From positions 1-63,281 of the forward strand of contig CAYWMP010000009.1 of assembly GCA_964459445.1 (NCBI GenBank): a stretch of 63,281 nt of DNA. The letters run 5' to 3'. Position numbers and translations under genes: made by a program. Source of the stretch: CAYWMP01 sp964459445. GTDB lineage: Bacteria; Desulfobacterota; DSM-4660; Desulfatiglandales; HGW-15. This document shows, piece by piece, positions 52,393 through 59,243 of the stretch; the stretch's first letter is position 1, and the number at the start of each line of letters is the position of its first letter. The notes beneath the pieces were generated by a model. The model made no database searches. It was given only the letters and a program-made list of their open reading frames with translations, and was not told where the DNA came from.

Positions 52393-53775
52393 CTAGGGAA
52401 TCTTATTACAGCCTCCAAAGTTGGCAATTTTTGTGTTCATATTGCTCCACAGGTTCTTAGCTTCCAAATCTTTAACCGTATAATGATCCTTGAAATGAAC
52501 GTAAACTTTGCTCTGAGCGTGATTTTTTCCTGCCGCTAAATCATCACAATGATCTTTAAGCAAAAGGTCCGGGAGATACTTGATGGCGAGTTCCAGGGTG
52601 CGGCGGCCAAAATTTTTTTCAATTGCTGCTGGGGAGACGCTCGGGCCAAACCAGGCATTGTACTTCGTTTGGTTGATGAACAACTCACCTACCGGAAAGG
52701 GAGGCGTCGCCTTTGAAAAGGCGTTATAGGGATCGTCACCATGGGAAAGATATACCTTATCCCTCACAAAGTATGGCAAGGCATGTTCGGCATTTTTAGG
52801 GTTCTCAAGTGTAACGGGAATATTAACCGTTCGCAGAACGGCCCGGAGAAAACCTACCGTTCCCCAGCAGCCTGCCGTCCAATTAACAATCCCAAGGTAT
52901 GCAAAGTCTTGACTTACGGTTCCGGAAATAATTTTCTCCACTGGAGGATATCCCTTGTATTGCCAGTATTTGTAGAGATTATCCGGCGCAAAATTACCGG
53001 CAAAATGCGCGAGGTTGTTTCTACACCATTCCAACAGGTTTTCAATCGTGTCGCGAGAAGTCGAACTGATCAGCCCTTTTTTAAAAAGGAAACCGAAGGT
53101 TCTGCCTGCATCCCCCGGTGTCACGGCACCGTGCGAAAATAGCGTGTGGTGGTGCTTTAAGATAAGGTGTTTTTGGGGCCCTAGTCCCCATTCAAAAAGA
53201 GACTTGCTGTCCAGAAGAAGCCCAAGTTCGCTCTGGGTGTATCCGGTAACCGACCAGGATAGCCATTTCCTGACCTCCGCCGCAATGACATGGGCGACAT
53301 AGGCAAGATAATATTTCCAGGCAAGGGCGGTGCTTAATTCGGTTGCCCAAACCTGACCGCTATTATCTTTATTTAAGGTTACCGAAGGGGCGGCAGGGAG
53401 ACCCATAGACTCTCCCTTGCGGATTTGCCAGTAGGTGGAGGAAAGTTGGCTTTTTTCTGAGGCAGACCATTTAGGATAGGCTTTCGGAGGACCCGAAGGG
53501 GGTCGCCAAATAATCGCATTGGCTATATTTGAATTTGCCTTAAGCCATTGATCCAGGTTGAAATTCAAGTCGATGGTAGTGTCAGTGTTTCCTTGGAGGC
53601 TGTTGCTTATGCGGAATAGCGTCTTCTTAATGAGGCATTTAATTCCGTCCGCCCCCAAGAGGATCACCCACAAAAGGTAAAGGGCAATCAACGCAAGAAT
53701 GTAGGCAATGATTTTTAGCGCACATTGTGAGGAAGTGGCACCCTTAAAGACCGGTGCGTAGCAGGTCCTTGCCAT
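52393..53775 (-). CDS. Membrane-anchored protein, predicted transglutaminase-like fold
   Basis: 460 residues from the ATG at 53775 (an in-frame TTG four codons earlier is also possible). One N-terminal membrane helix lies near 20-42. I do not recognise the family by name. In the C-terminal half GCWGTVGFLRAVLRTVNIPV is followed by His in AEHALPYF and Asp in HGDDPYN. This order and spacing of Cys, His and Asp, and the FLRAVLRTVNIPV helix, match the transglutaminase-like catalytic core. I infer a cysteine peptidase or amidase facing the periplasm. Confidence 0.6.
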   Translation of the reverse strand: MARTCYAPVFKGATSSQCALKIIAYILALIALYLLWVILLGADGIKCLIKKTLFRISNSLQGNTDTTIDLNFNLDQWLKANSNIANAIIWRPPSGPPKAYPKWSASEKSQLSSTYWQIRKGESMGLPAAPSVTLNKDNSGQVWATELSTALAWKYYLAYVAHVIAAEVRKWLSWSVTGYTQSELGLLLDSKSLFEWGLGPQKHLILKHHHTLFSHGAVTPGDAGRTFGFLFKKGLISSTSRDTIENLLEWCRNNLAHFAGNFAPDNLYKYWQYKGYPPVEKIISGTVSQDFAYLGIVNWTAGCWGTVGFLRAVLRTVNIPVTLENPKNAEHALPYFVRDKVYLSHGDDPYNAFSKATPPFPVGELFINQTKYNAWFGPSVSPAAIEKNFGRRTLELAIKYLPDLLLKDHCDDLAAGKNHAQSKVYVHFKDHYTVKDLEAKNLWSNMNTKIANFGGCNKIP

Positions 53776-53847
53776 CGATGCCCCCAAATCTCTTCATTTA
53801 ATTGCTACAAGCTATGTATTATCTATGGGCAAGCAAATATGCAATGG

Positions 53848-53870
53848 TTGAAATGGAGATGAGTCAAGGG
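53848..53870 (+). repeat. Dispersed repeat, GATGAGYCAAGGG family, copy 2
   Basis: TTGAAATGGAGATGAGTCA then AGGG, followed directly by a TGACCCCTT REP-like half-site. Confidence 0.55.
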
Positions 53871-53881
53871 TGACCCCTTAG

Positions 53882-54868
53882 CTAACCAAGGCTGTCCAGC
53901 CATTCTTTCAAAATGGGTCGTACTTCAGGTCCGACAACCACACCCATGTGCGTTAAGTCCGGCAAAAGCTTCACTTGAGCCGCGGTGTATTGAGATATTA
54001 CCGGTTCAAATTGATCGGCAATAAAGGCGTCATCTGCAGTTCCGACGACAACCAATAAAGGTTGCTTGATGGCTCTGAGATCTTTTTTGTAGTTGCGAGG
54101 CGCGTAGGACGTGTTGAGCCTATGAGAGTACGCCAGCGTTTCGGATCCATCCCGAGCTTCTTCCGGCATGTTGAACTCGAGGACAGTCAAAAAATCAAAC
54201 CAATGAATCCTCACATTATTCAGCATGCTTAGTCCGGCAATTCGCCAAAAGTGAGCATGAGCCCATCCACCTGAATTGGGACGCATTGTAGGTGCATTAT
54301 ATTTGAGAAAAGGAGAAAGCATCAAATAGGCGTCGGCTTGGTTACCGTATCTGCCTCCACCAAAGCGTATGGCAAGCCCACCTCCGGATGAGTGGCCGCC
54401 GACAATCAGCATTCCGTTCGGATTATCCTTTCGAATAATGGTGATAAGATCCGCCAAATCATCTTCGAATTGGCCAATGTAGTCCACATCGCCTCGTCTT
54501 TCAGGGGTCTGCCCATGTCCACGCAGATCCGGTGTGAATACTTGAGCAAGGCCCTCTGAGCTTAGGAATTCAGCCAAAGGCAGAAAATACCGGCTATGCC
54601 AACCCGAGCCATGCAAGAGGATGATTACCTTATCGGATTGAGCTTCATAATGCCGATAGGCTAATTGTTTGCCGTCTCTTGCAGCAAAGGTTTTCAGTTC
54701 CGGCAGGTTTGTATATTCGAAGAACAGCTCATTGAAGGCTAAACTATGTTTTTCAGTATTCGGCTTCTTACGTTTGCTGGCAAGGATGAACAAACCAGCA
54801 ATACCGAAATAGATTGCGGCAGAGATCAATAAGTTGATGAGGATCGGAGAAAGATATTTTTCGATCAT
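53882..54868 (-). CDS. Alpha/beta hydrolase with N-terminal membrane anchor
   Basis: 328 residues. One membrane helix lies near 8-30. The hydrolase core has LLHGSGWHSRY near 83-93, DLRGHGQTPERRG near 113-125, and the nucleophile Ser in VGGHSSGGGLA near 155-165. The acid is probably the Asp of VGTADDAF and the base the His of LTHMG near the end. Monoglyceride-lipase/lysophospholipase-like; substrate unknown. The first 59 bases of its 5' region are duplicated at 56675-56733. Confidence 0.85.
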   Translation of the reverse strand: MIEKYLSPILINLLISAAIYFGIAGLFILASKRKKPNTEKHSLAFNELFFEYTNLPELKTFAARDGKQLAYRHYEAQSDKVIILLHGSGWHSRYFLPLAEFLSSEGLAQVFTPDLRGHGQTPERRGDVDYIGQFEDDLADLITIIRKDNPNGMLIVGGHSSGGGLAIRFGGGRYGNQADAYLMLSPFLKYNAPTMRPNSGGWAHAHFWRIAGLSMLNNVRIHWFDFLTVLEFNMPEEARDGSETLAYSHRLNTSYAPRNYKKDLRAIKQPLLVVVGTADDAFIADQFEPVISQYTAAQVKLLPDLTHMGVVVGPEVRPILKEWLDSLG

Positions 54869-54890
54869 TTATCCGTCCCGTAATTTTACG

Positions 54891-54916
54891 GTTTCAAGAT
54901 TTTGTGTCTGGGAAAA
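54891..54916 (+). repeat. Dispersed repeat, TTTTGTGTCTGGGAAAA family, copy 1
   Basis: Core AAGATTTTGTGTCTGGGAAA. Lies 23 bases 5' of the alpha/beta hydrolase start codon (minus strand). Confidence 0.65.
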
Positions 54917-55010
54917 GATGAGTCAACAAAAGATTTATCCCGTTAAATGCGCAGCCCATTTAATTGGGGCTTGACCCCTTAGCAGCCAATATTTTCAAGG
55001 GGTGACCCCA

Positions 55011-55049
55011 CTCTCCCTAAGCCTTTCGCCCTAAGCCTTTCGCCTTTCT
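55011..55049. repeat. GCCTTTCGCCCTAA-type tandem
   Basis: CTAAGCCTTTCGCC is repeated in tandem just after the stop of the methyltransferase gene; member of the dispersed CCTTNCGCC family. Confidence 0.45.
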
Positions 55050-55574
55050 TTATTCCTCTGCTTGATATGGCGTCAAACGCGGAATCCATCTCGGTACGGC
55101 TTTGCGATACTGTTCATAGGATTCCCCAAAACGCTTCTTTAGCCCCCGTTCTTCGAATAATAAAACCCTTAGAAAGGTTCCAAGAATAATAAATAATAAG
55201 TAAAGTAAAAGTACATCTGCCTCAAAATAAAGCGCCTCTCCCAATATCAGCACAAAGGCTCCCACATAAATAGGATTCCTTACATACCGGTATAAGCCTA
55301 TTACCACCAGTTTTTGCGGGGGATCCCAGTGGGCAGGTGTACCCTTCCCAACGGTCGCAAAATCCCAGTAACATCGAAGAATTGCCCATGTGCCAAGGAC
55401 CATTGAGGCCAAACCGACATAACGGGTATCGCCCAGATCTAAAAGGAAGAAATGAGGGTTTTTATAGACTATATAATACGGCAAGGCGGCAAGGTACATG
55501 AAAGTAATGACCATAAAACCGAATGTTGCAAAGAGAGTCTGGGCATTCTCTTTGATGGTTTCGAATAATCCCAT
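55050..55574 (-). CDS. Isoprenylcysteine-carboxyl-methyltransferase-like membrane protein
   Basis: 174 residues, four to five membrane helices. The C-terminal signature YRYVRNPIYVGAFVLILGEA and LLFEERGLKKRFGESYEQYR marks the ICMT/phospholipid N-methyltransferase fold (SAM-binding Arg-Asn-Pro and Glu-Glu). Bacterial members are mostly of unknown substrate. Confidence 0.85.
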   Translation of the reverse strand: MGLFETIKENAQTLFATFGFMVITFMYLAALPYYIVYKNPHFFLLDLGDTRYVGLASMVLGTWAILRCYWDFATVGKGTPAHWDPPQKLVVIGLYRYVRNPIYVGAFVLILGEALYFEADVLLLYLLFIILGTFLRVLLFEERGLKKRFGESYEQYRKAVPRWIPRLTPYQAEE

Positions 55575-55640
55575 TTCTCGCTTCCTCCAAACTTGATTAA
55601 GAGGACCGAAATGTAGATGGCGTCATGTCTTGAAATATGA

Positions 55641-55668
55641 CGGATTCATGATTTTGTGTCTGGGAAAA
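55641..55668 (+). repeat. Dispersed repeat, TTTTGTGTCTGGGAAAA family, copy 2
   Basis: CGGATTCATGATTTTGTGTC then TGGGAAAA. Lies 67 bases 5' of the ICMT-like gene (minus strand). Confidence 0.65.
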
Positions 55669-55712
55669 ATCATGGAACACTTGATGCTATATCGGCTCAA
55701 GAAGAATCACCA

Positions 55713-56429
55713 TCACTCTTCCGATGTTGTTGGTGCAGAATCGATGGATGGCGAAAGCATGATCACGACCCGCCGGTTTTTTTCACGTCCTGCGGGAGTG
55801 TCGTTGGCCGCCACCGGTTGAAATGGACCACGTGCCACTGCCGATAACATTTTCGGTGAAACGCCTCTGGCTTGCAGGAAATGAACCACGGAGATGGCGC
55901 GCGCCGCAGAAAGCTCCCAGTTCGTCGGATAGAGTCGAACCAATTCGCCCTCAATATGTATGGTGTCGGTATGCCCTTCCACAAGGACCATTCTGTCTTT
56001 CTTGTTTTTCAGGATTTCGGCCATCCCTTCCAACATTTGGCGCCCTTTATCCTTGATATGATTAGACCCGGTTTCAAACAAAAGCTCTCCCAATATTTCC
56101 ACTCGAAAAGAATCTTTTTTTCTTTTGATGGTGAGGCCCTGGGCTGGTATTTTTTGCTTGAGTTCATGCAATTGAGCTTCCAATGCCTCGGTGCTCTTGG
56201 CTTCATGCGAGGTTTTTTCTATGGATGGCGGCGCTTCGGACACCAGTTGTTCTTTCAGCTCAGGCTTTTCGCGAAGTTTCCGTTGGAGGACCTGGATTTT
56301 TCTTTCCAACTGCGAATTTCGGCTTTCCATATCTTTTATGAGCGCACTGTTTGTCTGGTGATAACGGTACCCAAAGTATCCTCCCACAACGAGGAGAATG
56401 AGGATTATAGCACCGATAAGGTACTTCAT
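55713..56429 (-). CDS. OmpA-family peptidoglycan-binding protein
   Basis: 238 residues from the ATG at 56429, fixed by GGGAGGT eight bases upstream. One N-terminal membrane helix (about 4-22) is followed by a coiled-coil stretch (RNSQLERKIQVLQRKLREK) and the OmpA/MotB domain: LLFETGSNHIKDKG, LVEGHTDTIHIEG, LSAARAISVVHFLQ and GREKNRRVVIML. Anchored in the inner membrane and reaching the cell wall; no motA partner is nearby. Confidence 0.88.
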   Translation of the reverse strand: MKYLIGAIILILLVVGGYFGYRYHQTNSALIKDMESRNSQLERKIQVLQRKLREKPELKEQLVSEAPPSIEKTSHEAKSTEALEAQLHELKQKIPAQGLTIKRKKDSFRVEILGELLFETGSNHIKDKGRQMLEGMAEILKNKKDRMVLVEGHTDTIHIEGELVRLYPTNWELSAARAISVVHFLQARGVSPKMLSAVARGPFQPVAANDTPAGREKNRRVVIMLSPSIDSAPTTSEE

Positions 56430-56571
56430 GACCTTACCTCCCTTCATCGCAGTATTCTTAGAAAACAAATTCACCTTCATCATAAGTACCTTTGGACGGT
56501 CCCCCGCATTGGGACTTAAGATTTCTTTTATTTCCCGCTAAGGTGGTTTGCAGTAAGATCACTTCATGCCC

Positions 56572-56733
56572 TCACCTTTGCGCCTTCCTTGCTTCATATT
56601 CTCTTAGCACATTCCTGAGTTTAGAGTGGAATTCCTTCTTGGTCATGATGCCTTTCTCAATGAGCAATTGCGTTAGAGATCAATAAGTTGATGAGGATCG
56701 CAGAAAGATATTTCTCCATCAATTATCCGTCCC
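56572..56733 (-). pseudogene. Mosaic of two gene remnants
   Basis: Bases 56675-56733 duplicate the first 59 bases around the start of the alpha/beta hydrolase gene (54821-54879) with a few changes and run into a stop after 20 codons. The adjoining 56572-56674 reads LLIEKGIMTKKEFHSKLRNV then REYEARKAQR in another frame, the tail end of an unrelated small protein. Neither can be functional. Confidence 0.65.
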
Positions 56734-56830
56734 ATGAACTTAAAGATTTGGTAGGATTGGTTGTCTTCACAACACTAAACAATGATGGCCAATATGCCGT
56801 GAGATAATGGGGTCACCCAATGACATATCA

Positions 56831-56858
56831 CGGTTTCGAGATTTTGTGTTCGGGAAAA
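56831..56858 (+). repeat. Dispersed repeat, TTTTGTGTCTGGGAAAA family, copy 3
   Basis: CGGTTTCGAGATTTTGTGTT then CGGGAAAA. Lies about 110 bases 5' of the duplicated hydrolase start (minus strand). Confidence 0.65.
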
Positions 56859-56937
56859 TTGGAGGTATTTGCAAAGTGAATAGGTTAACGTGTCAAATAG
56901 GAAGGGCTGATCCCACTCTCCACTCTCTTAGTCCAGT

Positions 56938-57927
56938 TCATACAACGATCGGCACACCGTGGTCGCGTCTGTCTGTGATAATCTCGAACGCCGCGCGATG
57001 TTTTGTCACGAGCGTCCGTGACGGCTGCCCAGTTCGCTGCAGAGTGATTTCTGCGCTCGCCAATTTGCTGTTGAGGCAAGTCTTCGTGCCGCCTGGTGGA
57101 TTCTTATAAGTCAGCCCGACAAAGGTATTCGCCGGGGCATGAATGCGTCCGGAGATGTGGGCTTGCGGGCTCTGCGTGTCGAACGTCCACGTGAAGAAAT
57201 CGAACTTCCCGGACGCCCGCACTGCCTGCAGGAGGCCGTTGAGGGCAATCTCTTGCCCCTCATCGCGCAGCACGACCACGGTCAGGCGTGGGCTGAAAAA
57301 CGGTCCGAGTTTGACCTGCGCGGTGGAACATTCCAGGAAGGCTTCCGGCGCATTGTCGAAGCCGGCGATTTGGCCCCACGCATAGCGATCGGTGTGCCGG
57401 CTGCCCCAGTTGTGATTCTGGCTGCCCCGCCAGCCGTCGATCGGAATCTCGCCACCGTCCACCTTGAGTGTGCCGGAGTACACGGCATTGGGCGTCCCGA
57501 CCAGCGCTTTTGCCTTCGGGAACCCGCGCTCGTATAACGATTCGGGCAGTAACAACAATGGCGGCTCCTGGCCGGTGTACTGCAGCTCCCATTCGAGGTG
57601 ATGAGATGGCGACTCCGCGAGACCTTGAAACCCTCGGTCATTCAGCATCGCAGAGCCAATGCGCACCTCCAGCTGCCTACGGGAGAAGGTGCAGTCCGAT
57701 ATCGGAACCTCCTCCTTAACCGCAGTGATCCGGCTTGTTTCACCATCAAAATAGATCGCCCACAGCTCGCCACAAGCGTCATTCGGCCGCTCCCTAGGAC
57801 AGAACACGGTATACCGGATCCAGAAGGCCAGGGGCCGGCTGGGATGATTGGCCCGCTGAAGGTAGCTCTCGTAGAACCCACTCGGATCTTCTCGCTTGAA
57901 GCGAGAGGCGTTCCAGGTGTTGGTCAT
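56938..57927 (-). CDS. AttH/CrtC-type lipocalin-like protein
   Basis: 329 residues. The motif GWRGSQNHNWGSRHTDRYAW near 164-183, with its paired His and Trp, is the hallmark of the hydroxyneurosporene-synthase (CrtC)/AttH lipocalin-like group, a double beta-barrel fold that binds or hydrates hydrophobic compounds. No signal peptide. The coding region is visibly richer in G+C than its neighbours and flanked by repeats and remnants, suggesting recent acquisition. Substrate unknown; carotenoid genes are absent here. Confidence 0.75.
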   Translation of the reverse strand: MTNTWNASRFKREDPSGFYESYLQRANHPSRPLAFWIRYTVFCPRERPNDACGELWAIYFDGETSRITAVKEEVPISDCTFSRRQLEVRIGSAMLNDRGFQGLAESPSHHLEWELQYTGQEPPLLLLPESLYERGFPKAKALVGTPNAVYSGTLKVDGGEIPIDGWRGSQNHNWGSRHTDRYAWGQIAGFDNAPEAFLECSTAQVKLGPFFSPRLTVVVLRDEGQEIALNGLLQAVRASGKFDFFTWTFDTQSPQAHISGRIHAPANTFVGLTYKNPPGGTKTCLNSKLASAEITLQRTGQPSRTLVTKHRAAFEIITDRRDHGVPIVV

Positions 57928-58084
57928 GTCTTTTCCCCTTTCTTCGCAACCAGCTCAATCCTTCGCCGCCGAACGATGCAAATAACCGGCGGTTAGAGTA
58001 AAGCGACGAGGATCGAGGAGCGTCGCTTTAAGGTGTCCGAGTTGATTTGCCTTATTATGTTTGATTTATATCTACATTTTTCAG

Positions 58085-58939
58085 CTATAGCCATTCACCC
58101 AACATACTTTGAGTAACATTGTAAAGTCGCGTTTGGGCCTTTTCATCCCTGGTTGGAGGCCAGCTCTTCTTAACTTGTCGATGATGAACATATTCGCCGT
58201 TTATGCCATTTGCCTCATCTGACAAAGCAAGCCAGACTGGCGTATCCGCTGCTTGTTCTGGGGACTCTCCAATGAAGAGACCGACAATTGGAACGATCAT
58301 GTTCATCGGGAAAGGGTAATCCGATTGTGCAAGCGCTGTCTTCACAAAACCGGGATGGATGCAGTTCACCGTAATGCCTGTCTCTTTCAGCTTGTTGGAA
58401 AGGAAGTAGGTAAACGAGGTCAACATATGTTTTGACTGGTAGTAGGCCGCAGTACTCTTGTACGTCTTGTCACTGAAATTGAGATTATCCCAGTTGATTG
58501 CAGCTTTGTGCATTATGGAGGAGATGTTGATAATCCGTGCCTCACCAAACTTAGAAGCGGTCTGCACCATGTTCTCAATTAAGTGATGGGTAAGCACAAA
58601 TGGGGATAAGTAGTTCAAGGCCAGAGTGGATTCGAAACCTTCGGAGGTAGTTCCGTACTTCAAGAAGTGACTCCCAGCATTGTTGATGAGAACATCCAAA
58701 CGATCAACGACCCTGGTAATACTTTCTGCTGCCTTTTTTGTATCCTTTATTGATGAAAGGTCGGAGATAATATATTGTCCTTTTCCTCCTTCCTTTTTTA
58801 TTTGTTCAATAACTTCATTTGCTTTGGTGTTACTGCGCGCAATAATTACTACGAAAGCTCCTTTTTGAGCGATTTGAAGTGCAGTAGCTCTTCCCAAACC
58901 ACTGGTGGCTCCGGTAATGACAACAGTTTTATCTCTCAT
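58085..58939 (-). CDS. Short-chain dehydrogenase/reductase (retinol-dehydrogenase-like)
   Basis: 284 residues. NAD(P)-binding TGATSGLGRATALQIA near 10-25, NNAG near 89-92, and the catalytic Ser-Tyr-Lys set in ISSIMHK, then YYQSKHML near 171-178. The RDH/WW-oxidoreductase-like layout includes the long insert (AINWDNLNFSDK) after the Ser. Reduces or oxidises a lipophilic alcohol/carbonyl; partner genes are not informative. Confidence 0.88.
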   Translation of the reverse strand: MRDKTVVITGATSGLGRATALQIAQKGAFVVIIARSNTKANEVIEQIKKEGGKGQYIISDLSSIKDTKKAAESITRVVDRLDVLINNAGSHFLKYGTTSEGFESTLALNYLSPFVLTHHLIENMVQTASKFGEARIINISSIMHKAAINWDNLNFSDKTYKSTAAYYQSKHMLTSFTYFLSNKLKETGITVNCIHPGFVKTALAQSDYPFPMNMIVPIVGLFIGESPEQAADTPVWLALSDEANGINGEYVHHRQVKKSWPPTRDEKAQTRLYNVTQSMLGEWL

Positions 58940-59035
58940 ATTATTACCATTTGTTTATTTCTTGGTAAAAACTCTTGGGCGATAGTTTACGACTATCCAT
59001 CAGTAAAGATGATGGGCTCAACGTTTGACATATGA

Positions 59036-59063
59036 AGGTTTCAAGATTTTGTGTCTGGGAAAA
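59036..59063 (+). repeat. Dispersed repeat, TTTTGTGTCTGGGAAAA family, copy 4
   Basis: GGTTTCAAGATTTTGTGTCT then GGGAAAA, in the 304-bp spacer between the SDR and IetS genes, 97 bases 5' of the SDR start (minus strand). The rest of that spacer holds no gene. Confidence 0.65.
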
Positions 59064-59243
59064 TTCGTGTTTTTAAAAGCAAATAGGCTAAAGTGTCAGA
59101 GATCAGGGCCTATCCCCGATTATACACCCAGCCAGTATTTCAAGGCAGGAGCCTTTTTGGATGGATTTTCACGCCGGTCGGTCCAAAAGAATAGCACGAA
59201 TTAGAGAGGTTGCTACAATATACAAAAATGTCAATTAATTCAC

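Noticed and set aside
55713..56429. Flagellar motor protein MotB
   Set aside because: The OmpA domain is similar but no motA is adjacent and the long coiled coil is atypical, so only the general family is called.
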